A DNA stretch of 64,000 bases from Simmondsia chinensis (taxonomy: Eukaryota; Streptophyta; Magnoliopsida; Caryophyllales; Simmondsiaceae): positions 25,405,212 to 25,469,211 of the forward strand of contig JAGTTD010000016.1 of the NCBI GenBank assembly GCA_018398585.1, written 5' to 3'. A program made the position numbers and the translations under genes. Under the pieces are notes generated by a model that worked only from the letters and a program-made list of their open reading frames with translations, made no database searches and had not been told where the DNA came from. Of the stretch, positions 44,340 through 57,100 are shown one piece after another. Numbering within the stretch: position 1 is the stretch's first letter; each line of letters opens with the position of its first letter.

Positions 44340-47300
44340 GGCAGGCACGGTGCGCTCTCAGAATACTATCACACTTTGTCCAACTTGGCGGTAATGGCCG
44401 CTAAACCCCTTGAATCGTGTTCACTTCCAAAAGAGCATCCTTCTCCACCGCCTTTGGAAAGGTACAAACTGGAGCCCGGGTGTTACACTTATCTGGGCAC
44501 TTCCCTCCCTCGATATCTGTGCGAGGAAATTGGTGGACTCTTGAGGCAATACCGAGAAGTTTTGGCCTTTACCGCCAAGGAAATGCCTGGAATACCGCCC
44601 GAGGTGATCACGCACCAACTTAATGTTCGAGACAACAAGGCCCCGGTTAAACAACGGAGGTGTATCTTCTGCACAGAACGTAATGACGCCATCAAGGCTG
44701 AGGTAGAGAAGTTGTCCCAGGCCGGGTTTATACGGGAAGTGTTATACCCTGAGTGGCTGGCCAACGTAGTGTTAGTAAAAAAGTCTAACGGGAACTGGAG
44801 GATGTGCGTCGACTTTACAGACTTCAATGAAGCCTGCCCCAAGGACTCTTACCCCCTGCCCAAAATTGACCGGCTGGTAGACTCCACGGTGGGCTGTGAG
44901 CTGTTCAGTTTCATGGACGCCTTCTCAGGGTATCATCAGATTCAAATGCACCCGGCCGATGAGGAGAAAACGGCCTTCATCACGGCCGAAGGAACATACT
45001 ATTACAAGGCAATGCCGTTTGGACTTAAGAATGCGGGAGCCACCTACCAACGGCTGGTCAATAAAGTTTTTGCGCCGCAGATAAGAAGCAGCATGGAGGT
45101 CTACGTCGACGATATGATAGTCAAGTCAAAATATACGCTCGATCACTTCTCCGACCTAAAAGAAGCTTTGGAAGCACTTCGAGGATACCGCATGAAGCTA
45201 AACCCAGAAAAGTGCTCGCTTGCCGTACCAGAAGGAAAATTCTTGGGCTTCATCGTAAATTCTCGAGGAATCGAAGCCAACCCTAAAAGGTGCAGGCCAT
45301 ACTCGATTTAAAGCCTCCTCGTTGCCCTAAAGACGTGCAAAAATTGACTGGCTGATGGCTTCACTTAGCCGCTTCATTAGTCGGGCCGCCGAAAAGGCTT
45401 TGCCGTTCTTCAAAGTGCTATGTGGGAAGCAACCCTTCTTTTGGAACGAGGAGTGTGTAGGAGCCTTTGATCAGCTGAAACAGCACTGGGCACACCTCCC
45501 AGTAGTCACCTCACCTGAACCCAACAAGAAACTGGGGCTCTACTTGGCCGTCTCAGAAAATGCTACAAGTGCGGTCCTAATAGCCGACCGGCAAGGGCGA
45601 CAACTACCGCTGTACTTCGTAAGCCAAACACTCAAAGATCCAGAGAAGAGGTATCCCGCCATTGAGAAAACCGCCCTCGCCCTGATCACTACAGCACGCA
45701 AGTTAAGACTGTACTTTCAGTCCCAAGAAGTCATTGTCCTTACCAATCTACTGCTCAAGAAGCTGCTTTCCAAGTTGGATTGCTCAGGACGGATGCTCAA
45801 GTGGGCGGTTGAGCTCTCGGAATACGACATATATTACCAACCTCGGAAAGCAATCAAGGCTCAGGCTCTGGCCGATTTTCTGGTAGAATGTGATTTTAAA
45901 ATAGGGGCGCTTAGGTAGACGGATGCCCTGGAAGAGACGCTCGTTTGGAAAATCTTTGTGGATGGTTCGCCAAATTCAGAAGGTCGGGGCGCGGGCGTAG
46001 TATTGATCAACCCTGAAGGGGAATGAGCTGAGAATGCGGTAAGATTGCACTTCGAAGCGACACATAATGAAACTGAATATGAAGCACTACTTCTTGGTAT
46101 GGACCTCGCCAAGGCTGCTGGAGTGGTTCACGTGGAAGCCCACAGCGACTCAGAGTTGGTAGTAAACCAAGTTACAGGTAGTTATGGAGTAAAAGAGCCT
46201 CATCTGTCTCGATACCTGGAGTTGGTTCGAACCAAAGTCTCAAAGTTTCAAGGCTTCAGCATACGGAGCATTTCCCTGGAAAGTAATTACCGCGCTGACG
46301 AATTAAGCCGTCTGGCTAGCACAAAGGGCAAGGACCCAGACGGACGAGTCTACATCCAAGAGTCTAACGTTAAATACGTGGATAAGGTCGCAGCTATGAA
46401 CGTGATGCAAGTCCAACATAAGAGTAATTGGATGCGTCCAATCTTGGACTTTATCCTGCACGGTAAGCTGCCTGAGAACAAGGTTGAAGCACAAAGGCTG
46501 AGGAGGCGTGCGGTACATTTCTCGATGATCGATCAGCAGCTCTATAAGAGATCGTTCACACACCCCTTGTTAAAATGCCTGACGCAAAAAGAAGGAGATT
46601 ATGTTCTAAGGGAAATCCATGAAGGCATCTACGAAGTTCACATTGGAAAACGAGCCCTAGCAGGGATGGCGCTAAGGGCCAGATAGTTCTGGCCCACTAT
46701 GAGAAAGGATGCTGGCACCCTTGTGCGGAAATGTGATAAATGCCAGAGGTTCACACCGCTCATCCGTACTCCCGTTGTGCCATTGCAACCCATTGTGGAT
46801 CCTATACCCTTTGACCAGTGGGGAATGGACATTTTGGGGCCCTTCCCCTTGGCTCGCGGGCAGAGAAAATTCCTAATAGTAGTTGTGGATTACTTCAGCA
46901 AGTGGGTGGAGGCTGAGGCGGTAGCTCGGATTACAGACAACGCAACACGACAGTTCTTATGGAAAAACATTATTACGCGCTTCGGGATCCCTAAGGCCAT
47001 TATTACTGACAATAAAACACAGTTCGCCTCGCCACGATTTCGGGAGTACTGCCAGCGCATGAGCATCGCTCTACATTTCACAGCCGTTGCCTACCCTTAG
47101 AGCAACGGACAGGCCGAGGCCGAGAACAAACAAATACTCAATGGACTTCGAAAAAGGTTAGACGAGGCTAAGGGGAGATGGACGGAAGAGTTACCTAGTG
47201 TGCTATGGGCACACCGAACGATTTACCGTGTGGCTACAGGTGAAACCCCGTTCATGTTAACTTACGGGGCCGAGGCGGTAACTTCGGTGGAAGTGGGGGA

Positions 47301-47664
47301 GCCTAGCTACCGCATACTACACTACAATTATCTGCGCAATGAAGACCAGCGAAGATATGCTTTGGACTTAGTAGATGAAGTTAGGGAGGACGCCCTCCTT
47401 CAAACGGTAGCTCAAAAGCAACGCCTGTCACAGTATTATAACAAGCACCTACGGACGAGGAGTTTAGAAGTAGGAGACCTTGCTCTACGACGGTCAACTA
47501 CCGTGGCCCATGGGATAGGTGCTGGCAAGGTAGCCACCAACTGAGAAGGACCCTACTGCATGACCCAGAAGGTAGGAGAAGGAAGCTATAAGCTGGAACA
47601 CATGGACGGTTCCCAGGTACCTCGAGTGTGGAACATTAAGAATCTGAAAAGGTACTATGTGTAG
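44340..47664 (+). pseudogene. Tat Gypsy pol: RT, RNase H, aRNase H, integrase
   Basis: RT (about 44690-45300) is well conserved, with WRMCVDFTDFNEACPKDSYP, FSFMDAFSGYHQI and VYVDDMIVKS. Frameshifts occur near 45290 and 45350. A first RNase H follows (45470-45890; YLAVSENATSAVL, ALADFLVECD). After a TAG at 45916 comes the second, archaeal-type RNase H (FVDGSPNSEGRGAGVVL, 45955; HSDSELVVNQV, 46141), the hallmark of Tat elements. Integrase has zinc-finger HEG...H...CDKCQ (46617-46745), the first Asp in MDILGPF, a TDNKTQF motif where Gly is usual, and QAEAENKQI for the Glu. Stops lie at 46024, 46684, 47098 and 47542. The C-terminal frame ends at 47664. Confidence 0.92.
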
Positions 47665-48058
47665 CTTTGCCAGTTATACAAAGATTGTGTAAAATATTAA
47701 ACTTAACTACATGCCGTATGAGCTGTATCTCAAGGAAAATGGGGCGGTACCCACGTGCATAAATAAACGGTACACTTCCAAAGGTTGCGTTAGCATAGCT
47801 TAACAAGGGCCGAGGCCATCAAAGTCATGATTTGCGGAAAAATAACAAAAACGTACGATGAAATATCACTAGCTCCAATAAAATGTACATTAGATAAGGG
47901 AGCAGGGGGACTTATGCCCCTAAACATACCGAGCGCAAATACATGTACAAAGAAAAAATAGGGGCATACTATAAAAAGGGGCGCCCCCTCATATTCTCTA
48001 TACAGGTACAAAAGGGGGAGGAGGGGATAATAGCAAAAGTTAAGCCTAGGGACTACAC
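47665..48058. other. Spacer between sense pol and antisense gene
   Basis: About 390 bp with no coding on either strand. It would hold the convergent 3' ends of the sense pol and antisense transcripts. Confidence 0.5.
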
Positions 48059-50589
48059 CTAACGGCTACTAGCACCCCCTCGAGAGCGGATAATGTCCTG
48101 GCGGAGCCGATCTGCCACTTGTTGAAGAGACTCGCGGCTAAGCTGAGGGTGGCTCTGGGCTAGACATCGCACAAAGGATGACAAACCTGAGGCAAATCCC
48201 TCCCAATAATATGTGCTCGTGGACGAACGAAACTCAGAACTTTCTTTAAAACGTGAAACCGCCTCTACAGCCTCGGTCTGGGCACGCTGAGCTTCGATAA
48301 CGACACTCTCTGACCGTGCTTGTTGGGAGGACAGCTCTTCCCTCAGTCCTTGAGCTTCAAAGGCCAGCGCCTCTTTTTCCCCGTACAACTTGTCAGCCCT
48401 GTCTTGCAAACTATGCAGCTTAGTAGCCAGCATGTCTCTCTCTCTCCCCATAGCTCCGGCCTATTCTTCTTTCTCTAATTCGGCCCTCCGTACCGCCTCA
48501 ACCGCCTTCTTGGTTTCCTCCCGTAATTGGGACAGCTCTTGGCTAGCGGCTTCTTGTTCACGGAACCACCCTAGGGCCATGGCCGCTGATAAAGAGCTAA
48601 CCCGAAACACATAATATCACAACATGCGGTCAACATGATAACAAAGCAAAGTTAGGGTAAGCGACATTTACCTTAGCAACACAGGCGGCTACAGTGTCGC
48701 TGGTCGCCACTTGAGGTTCCCCAGGTGGAAGGACCGCCAGGGCAGCAAGTTGGATAGCGCCAACGCTTTGACTAGGAGAAAGGCAGTACGACCCTTAGAC
48801 CAAGGGCCTTCAGTAGCAGTAGCATCCTCACCCCTGGGAGCTTCCCTTTGGAATTCGGGAGGGGCGTGTGTAAAATCATGAGGGGCGGACAGGTCTATAT
48901 GCACGAGGGAAGAATGTCATCATCTACCTGCACGTCAGGCCTCACATCCGCCTCCACGGCCACGTGAGGCGATTCTGGCGGTAAAGGGGAGGCTTGGACA
49001 GAAGATCCCTCTTCCTGAGGCATGGGCATTGATCCTGCCGCCTCTGTCAAGGATGGTTCCGGTACCTCTACCGGCTCCCTTAAAAACTCCCCACCTTCTC
49101 CCTCTCCTTCTGGCTGTGGGCCTATACCTACGCCTACCCTAGCAGCCTTGGCGGTTGGGCCACCAGCCAGTGTAGCTAGGGTGGGGGGAGGTTCAGCCAT
49201 GGTCACCTCTGGCAAGGTAACTACAACAGCTGGCGCAGCACTGGCTGCTTCCTTCACGGCAGGTTCTGGGACAACTTCAGGGCAAGGCGCGGCGGTAGGG
49301 ACTTCTTGATCAATTGCAACCTGAGAGGGCCTCTCCACGGCAGGGGAGGCTTGAACTATGGGAGCCTCGGGGGTACCTTCATGAGGAGCAGATACCGCCA
49401 ACCCACGGCTAGAAGAAAGGACCTCCCCATGTGGTTTCTTAGATCGCGTAACCTTCTTGGGGGGAGGACCCCCGCCCTCTTCAGTAGCCGCCCTGTTACT
49501 CCTCCTTACCAGCTTCTTACCAACACCATCCCCTCCTGCACCCTCGGTAACCGCCTCTTTGCCCTTCTGGGCGGTTTTCCTGCCCTCTCCTTCACCCCTT
49601 GGTTCCCTCCTGCCTTTCTCTCCACTGTATGCTTCCGTGAGAGATACAATGTCTACATAGGCTTCAGGTCCTGTCAAGAAATCCATTAAGGAGCCAGGGT
49701 AGCATTAATGAGAGAAAACAAGAACTAAAAAAGAAGAATTCTATCATCCTCAGGAATTTACTCACCGCTGACCGGCCGAGAGCATAGACCTGCATGAATC
49801 AAAACTTTCTCCTGGCACAGCACCTCTTTGGTAGCCAGGTACCGCGTGCTCGGATCCCTCTTAAAATAGTGAACTGCCTCCCTATCTAAGTTAGATAGTT
49901 CGTCCGCTGAGGGGACGCTGCATTTATTCAGGGGGGTCCAGTAGTAGGGGAAACCGAGGGGGAGCGGAGCCTTACCCAAACGAATTTGTTTTGCCAGAAA
50001 TTTACTTTGGAAGGGTTAGCCTCCACGAACCTAATCCCGCTCTTCCCCTCAAAGGTTACCACACCTTTTAACTGCTTGGCCCTAAATAAAAAATCAAAAC
50101 TACGAGTGGAGGGAGTCAACCCAACCACAAAGCAGGTAAGGAGGAACCGCAAATATTGCAAAATCCGTAAGGACGGACTTGGCTGGGGCACACGGAGTAT
50201 TGCCTAAGAACCCATTCCAGGATGGACGGCAAGGGAAACCGAAGGCCGACCTCCAAGGAGTCCACACAAACGGCAAAAAATTCGGGAGAACGAGGGTATA
50301 AAATGTTGTCGCTCTCACGAGGGCCAACGACATCATAATCATTGGGAAAAAAATACTTTTCACAGAACTTTTTTATCCCCTCTACCGTGGCTAGCGAGGA
50401 TACAAGGTTTCCTAGGGGAAGAGCCGCGGCTGTATTGGCGTACTGAGCAGGCACGACCATTTCCTCAGGAGACGTTGGCGATGACGGAGCCAGTTGAGAT
50501 AACGGCTCCACCATCATCCCCTCACCAGAAGATGCTTCTCCAACACGGTCTGAATGCCCGCTTTCCTTATGCACGCGTTTTGGAGCCAT
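48059..50589 (-). CDS. Antisense Tat-element gene: Transposase_28-type N-half, coiled-coil C-half (spliced, damaged)
   Basis: The gene runs opposite to gag-pol. The ATG at 50589 opens MAPKRVHKESGHSD. Residues 60-150 (SPEFFAVCVDSLEVGLRFPLP, LRQYSVCPSQVRPYGF) resemble Pfam PF04195 (Transposase_28, putative gypsy type transposon). That family is common in plant retroelement antisense ORFs and its function is unknown. Frameshifts occur near 50170 and 49978. At 49766 the frame meets GCG|GTGAGT and resumes after TTCTTGACAG at 49670, joining S-G-P in frame: a clear 95-bp intron. A Pro/Glu/Ala-rich linker follows (49670-48900). The last part (about 48596-48059) is a coiled coil (QELSQLREETKKAVEAVRRA) with one TAG near 48461. 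A second donor at 48672 is probable but its phase does not check cleanly. The exons upstream of 50589 are uncertain. Confidence 0.72.
49671..49765 (-). other. Predicted intron in the antisense gene
   Basis: Donor GTGAGTAAATTCC, 95 nt, and acceptor TTTCTTGACAG on the minus strand. Removal joins CSRPVS to GPEAYVDIV without a frame change. The unspliced frame hits TAA within two codons of the donor. Confidence 0.72.
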
Positions 50590-51180
50590 TTAACTAATTC
50601 ATCAAAATAAAGAGACAAAAATTAGAAGGGGTCTTACCCTGGGAAAGAGAAGAAATCCCACCAGAATTTTCCGTTGGCGAGTCGGGGGCACTGGTGTCAG
50701 GTGGAGACAATACCGTCTAAGAACCAGTCAAGCACACGGAAGGGGAAAAGCCCGGATCGTCAAACACCCCCGCCTCCCCAGGTCCAATGGCAGAAATGCC
50801 AGCAAGAAAGGCGGCAAGGTCGGCTACGAACTGGGGGTCCAGCTCGATGCTCTCGTTTGGTTCCGCCAGGGGAACCTCAAGTTCCACCATGGGAGCCCCA
50901 GGTTCCGCCACGAACGCCCGACCAGAGGAATCCCCACCAACATAAAAAAAACAGAGAAAGGAGAGGGAAAGAACCCAGAAAGTGTTTCGAAAAACTAAGA
51001 AAAACAAGCAAAGTACCTTTTAATCGTCACGAAAATGAGTTAAAGTGAAAGGCTGAGGAAAATTTGAGGAAGAAATGAAGAAAGAGAGTCGGGATTGGCA
51101 GAGTAAAAATGGAGAAGGTGAGTTTTAGGGCTTTATTAGGGCTTCATAAGTACAGAATGTCAGACGGTTGGTTTTCAACT
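50590..51180 (-). other. Upstream region of the antisense gene
   Basis: On the minus strand 51110-51030 is a CT-rich leader (CGACTCTCTTTCTTCATTTC) as in plant 5' UTRs. An open acidic segment (PLAEPNESIELDPQFVADLA, about 50870-50800) may be an upstream exon. No firm start or TATA box was identified. Confidence 0.4.
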
Positions 51181-54100
51181 AAAGTGAAAGGCCAAGGTTT
51201 TCTAAGTCCCTTAAACAATGGGGGCTTGGTCCTTCTTGCCCAAGTAAAACAAAAGGGCAAGGTGAGGTTGGACAGTCATCCTCCACCTACCGTGAAGGAC
51301 CCGCAGGCGGTTGGCTTCCACCTAAAGTGAAATGCCATGGTTTTCGAAGTCCCTTAAACAATGGGGGCTTCGTCCTTCTTGCCCAAGTTAAAACAAAAGG
51401 GCAAGGAGAGATTGGGCGGTCATCCTCCACCTACCGTGAAGGACCCGCAGGCGGTTGGCTTTCACCTCAAGTGAAAGGCCATGGTTTTCTAGGTTCCTTA
51501 AACAAAGGGGGCTTGGTCTTTCTTGCCCAAGTTAAAACAAAAGGGCAAGGAGAGGTTGGGCGGTCATCCTCCACCTGCAGTGAAGGACCCGCAGGCGGTT
51601 GGCTTTTACCTAAAGTGAAAGGCCATGGTTTTCTAAGTCCCTTAAACAATGGGCGCTTGGTCCTTCTTGCCCAAGTTAAAACAAAATGGCAAGGAGAGGT
51701 TGGGCGGTCATCCCCTACCTACCGTGAAGGACCCGCAGGCGGTTGGCTTTCACCTCAAGTGAAAGGCCATGGTTTTCTAAGTCCCTTAAACAATGGGGCT
51801 TGGTCCATCTTGCCCAAGTTAAAACAAAAGGGCAAGGAGAGGTTAGGCGGTCATCCTCCACCTACGATGAAGGACCCACAGGCAGTTGGCTTTCACCTAA
51901 AGTGAAAGGTCATGGTTTTCTAAGTCCCTCAAACAATGGGGGCTTGGTCCTTCTTGCCCAAGTTAAAACAAAAGGGCAAGGAGAGGTTGGGCGGTCATCC
52001 TCCACCTACCGTGAAGGACCCGCAGGCGGTTGGCTTTCACCTAAAGTGAAAGGCCATGGTTTTCTAAGACCCTCAAATAATGGGGGCTTGGTCCTTCTTG
52101 CCCAAGTTAAAACAAAAGGGCAAAGAGAGGTTGGGCGGTCATCCTTCATCTACCGTGAAGGACCCGCAGGCGGTTGGCTTTCACCTAAAGTGAAAGGCCA
52201 CGGTTTTCTAAGTCCCTTAAACAATGGGGGCTTGGTCCTTCTTGCCCAAGTTAAAACAAAAGGGCAAGGAGAGATTGGGCGGTCATCCTTCACCTATCGT
52301 TAAGGACCCGCAGGCGGTTGGCTTTCACCTAAAGTGAAATGCCATGGTTTTCTAATTCTCTTAAACAATGAGGGCTTACTCCTTCTTGCCCAAGTTAAAA
52401 CAAAAGGGCAAGGACAGATTGGGCGGTCATCCTTCACCTATCGTGAAGGACCCGCAGGCGGTTGGCTTTCACCTGAAGTGAAATGCCATGGTTTTCTAAG
52501 TCCCTCAAACAATGAGGGCTTGCTCCTTCTTGCCCAAGTTAAAAAAAAAGGGCAAGGACAGATTGGGCGGTCATCCTCCACCTACCGTGAAGGACCCGCA
52601 GGCGGTTGGCTTTCACCTGAAGTGAAAGGCCATGGTTTTCTAAGTCCCTTAAACAATGGGGGCTTGGTCCTTCTTGCCCACATTAAAACAAAAGGGCAAG
52701 GAGAGGTTGGGTGATCATCCTCCACCGACTGTGAAGGACCCGCAGGCGGTTGGATTTCACCTAAAGTGCAAGGCCATGGTTTTCTAAGTCCCTTAAACAA
52801 TGGGGGCTTGGGCCTTCTTGCCCAAGTTAAAACAAAAGGGCAAGGAGAAGTTGGGCGGTCATCCTCCACCTACCGTGAAGGACCCGCAGGCGGTTGGCTT
52901 TCACCTAAAGTGAAAGGCCATGATTTTCTAAGTCCCTTAAACAAGGGGGGCTTGGTCCTTCTTACCCAAGTTAAAACAAAAGGGCAAGGAGAGGTTGGGC
53001 GGTCATCCTCCACCTACTGTGAAGGACCCGCACACGGTTGGCTTTCACCTAAAGTGAAAGGCCATGGTTTTCTAAGTCCCATAAACAATAGGGGCTTGGT
53101 CCTTCTTGCCCAAGTTAAAATAAAAGGGCAACGAGAGGTTGGGCGGTCATCTTCCACCTACCGTGAAGGAACCGCAGGGGGTTGGCTTTCACCTAAAGTG
53201 AAAGGCCATGGTTTTCTAAGTCCCTTAAATAATGGGGGCTTGGTCCTTCTTGCCCAAGTTAAAACAAAAGGGCAAGGAGAGATTGGGCGGCCATCCTCCA
53301 CCTAGCGTGAAGGACCCACAGGCGGTTGGCTTTCACCTAAAGTGAAAGGCCATGGTTTTCTAGGTCCCTTAAACAAAGGGGGCTTGGTCCACCTTGCCCA
53401 AGTTAAAACAAAAGGGCAAGGAGAGGTTGGGCGGTCATCCTCCACCTACAGTGAAGGACCCGCAGGCGGTTGGCTTTCACCTCAAGTGAAAGGCCATGGT
53501 TTTCTAAGTCCCTTAAACAATGGGGCTTGGTCCTTCTTGCCCAAGTTAGAACAAAAGGGCAAGGAGAGGTTGGGCGGTCATCCTCTACCTACCGTGAAGG
53601 ACCCGCCGGCGGTTGGCTTTCACCTCAGGTGAAAGGCCATGGTTTTCTAAGTCCCTTAAACAATGGGGCTTGGTCCTTCTTGCCCAAGTTAAAACAAAAG
53701 GGCGAGGAGAGGTTGGGCGGTCATCCTCCACCTACGGTGAAGGACCCACAGGCGGTTGGCTTTCACCTAAAGTGAAAGGCCATGGTTTTCGAAGTCCCTT
53801 AAACAATGGGGGGTTGGTCCTTCTTGCCCAAGTTAAAACAAAAGGACAAGGAGAGGTTGGGCGGTCATCCTCCACCTACCGTGAAGGACCCGCAGGCGGT
53901 TGGCTTTCACCTAAAGTGAAAGGCCATGGTTTTCTAAGTCCCTCAAACAACGAGGGCTTGGTCCTTCTTGCCCAAGTTAAAACAAAAGGGCAAGGAGAGG
54001 TTGGGCGGTCATCCTCGACCTACCATGAAGGAGCCGCCGGCGTTTGGCTTTCACCTCAAGTGAAAGGCCATGGTTTTCTAAGTCCCTTAAACAATGGGGC

Positions 54101-57100
54101 TTGGTCCTTCTTGCCCAAGTTAAAACAAAAGGGCAAGGAGAGGTTGGGCGGTCATCCTCCACCTGCGGTGAAGGACCCACAGGCGGTTGGCTTTCACCTA
54201 AAGTGAAAGGCCATGGTTTTAGAAGTCCCTTGAACAATGGGGGGTAGGTCCTTCTTGCCCAAGTTAAAACAAAAGGGCAAGGAGAGGTTGGGCGGTCATC
54301 CTCTACCTACCGTGAAGGACCCGCAGGACGTTGGCTTTCACCTAAAGTGAAAGGCCATGGTTTTCTAAGTCCCTCAAGCAATGGGGGCTTGGTCCTTCTT
54401 GCCCAAGTTAAAACAAAAGGGCAAGGAGAGGTTGGGCGGTCATCCTTCACCTACCGTGAAGGACCCGCAGGCGGTTGGCTTTCACCTAAAGTGATAGGCC
54501 ATGGTTTTCTAAGTCCCTTAAACAGTGGGGGCTTGGTCCTTCTGGCCCATGTTAAAACAAAAGGGCAAGGATAGATTGGGCGGTCATGCTTCACATACCG
54601 TTAAGGTCCCGCAGGCGGTTGGCTTTCACCTAAAGTGAAATGCCATGGTTTTCTAAGTCTCTTAAACAATGAGGGCTTGCTCCTTCTTGCCCAAGTTAAA
54701 ACAAAAGGGCAAGGAGACTTTGGGCGGTCATCCTTCACCTATCGTGAAGGACCCGCGGGCGGTTGGCTCTCACTTGAAGTGAAATGCCATGGTTTTCTAA
54801 GTCCCTCAAACAATGAGGGCTTGCTCCTTCTTGCCCAAGTTAAAAAAAAGGGCAAGGACAGATTGGGCGGTCATCCTCCACCTACCGTGAAGGACCCGCA
54901 GGCGGTTGGCTTTCACCTGAAGTGAAAGGCCATGATTTTCTAAGTCCCTTAAACAATGGGGGCTTGGTCCTTCTTGCCCACGTTAAAACAAAAGGGCAAG
55001 GAGAGGTTGGGTGGTCGTCCTCCACCTACTGTGAAGGACCTGCAGGCGGTTGGCTTTCACCTAAAGTGAAAGGCCCTGGTTTCTAAGTCCTTTAAACAAT
55101 GGGAGCTTAGGCCTTCTTGCCCAAGTTAAAACAAAAGGGTGAGGAGAAGTTGGGCGGTCATCCTCCACCTACCGTGAAGGACCCGCAGGCGATTGGCTTT
55201 CACATGAAGTGAAAGGCCATGATTTTCTAAGTCCCTTAAACAAGGGGGGGCTTGGTCATTCTTGCCCAAGTTAAAATAAAAGGGCAAGGAGAAGTCGGGC
55301 GGTCATCCTCCACCTACTGTGAAGGACCCGCACGCGGTTGGCTTTCACCTAAAGTGAAAGGCCATGGTTTTCTAAGTCCCGTAAACAATGGGGGCTTGGT
55401 CCTTCTTGCCCAAGTTAAAACAAAAGGGCAACGAGAGGTTGGGCGGTCATTCTCCACCTACCGTGAAGGAACCGCAGGCGGTTGGCTTTCACCTAAAGTG
55501 AAAGGCCATGGTTTTCTAAGTCCCTTAAATAATGGGGGCTTGGTCCTTCTTGCCCAAGTTAAAACAAAAGGGCAAGGAGAGATTGGGCGGGCATCCTCTA
55601 CCTAGCGTGAAGGACCCACAGGCGGTTGGCTTTCACCTAAAGTGAAAGGCCATGGTTTTCAAGGTCCCTTAAACAAAGGGGGCTTTGTCCTTCTTGCCCA
55701 AGTTAAAACAAAAGGGCAAGGAGAGTTTGGGCGGTCATCCTTCACCTACAGTGAAGGAACCGCAGGCAGTTGGATTTTACCTAAAGTGAAAGGCCATGGT
55801 TTTCTAAGTCCCTTAAACAATGGGCGCTTGGTCCTTCTTGCCCATGTCAAAACAAAAGGGCAAGGAGAGGTTGGGCGGTCATCCTCCACCAACGGTGAAG
55901 GACCCGCAGGCGGTTGGCTTTCACCTAAAGTGAAAGCCCATGGTTTGCTAAGTCCCTTAAACAATGGGGGCTTGGTCCTTCTTGCCCAAGTTAAAACAAA
56001 AGTGCAAGGAGAGGTTGGGCAGTCATCCTCCACCTGCCGTGAAGGGCCCACTGGCGGTTTGCTTTCACCTAAAGTGATAGGTCATGATTTTCTAAATCCC
56101 TTGAACAATGGGGGCTTGGTCCTTCTTGCCCAAGTTAAAACAAAAGGGCAAGGAGAGGTTGGGCGGTCATCCTTCATCTACCGTGAAGGACCCGCAGGCA
56201 GTTGGCTTTCACCTAAAGTGAAAGGCCATGGTTTTCTAAGTCCCAAAAACACCGGGGGCTTGGTCCTTCTTGCCCAAGTTAAAACAAAAGGGCAAGGTGA
56301 GGTTGGGCGATCATCCTTCACCTATCGTGAAGGACCCGCAGGCGGTTGGCTTTCACCTAAAGTGAAATGCCATGGTTTTTTAAGTCCCTCAAACAATGGG
56401 GGCTTGCTCCTTCTTGCCCAAGTTAAAACAAAATGGCAAGGAGAGGTTGGGCGGTCATCCTCCACCTACCATGAAGGACCCGCAAGCGGTTGGCTTTCAC
56501 CTAAAGTGAAAGGCCGTGGTTTTCTAAGTCCCATAAACAACGGGGGCTTGGTCCTTCTTGCCCAAGTTAAAACAAAATGGCAAGGAGAGGTTGGGCGGTC
56601 ATCCTCCACCTACTGTGAAGGACCCGCAGGCGGTTGGCTTTCACCTCAAGTGAAAGGCCGTGATTTTCTAAGTCCCTTAAACAATGGGGGCTTGGTCCTT
56701 CTTGCCCAAGTTAAAACAAAAGGGCAAGGAGAGGTTGGGCGGTCATCCTCCACCTACCGTGAAGGACCCGCAGGCGGTTGGCTTTCACCTAAAGTGAAAG
56801 GCCATGGTTTTCTAAGTCCCTTAAACAATGGGGGCTTGGTCCTTCTTTCCCAAGTTAAAGCAAAAGGGCAAGGAGAGGTTGGGCGGTCATCCTCCACCTA
56901 CCGTGAAGGACCCGCTGGCGGTTGGCTTTCACCTAAAGTGAAAGGCCATGGTTTTCTAAGTCCCTCAACAATGGGGGCTTGGTTTCTTGCCCAAGTTAAA
57001 ACAAAAGGGCAAGGAGAGGTTGGGCGGTCATCCTCCACCTACCGTGAAGGACCCGCTGGCGGTTGGCTTTCACCTTAAGTGAAAGGCCATGGTTTTCTAT

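Noticed and set aside
49022..49689. Plus-strand frames opposite the antisense gene
   Set aside because: Codon-rich shadows of the Pro/Glu/Ala-rich exon on the minus strand; no family resemblance.
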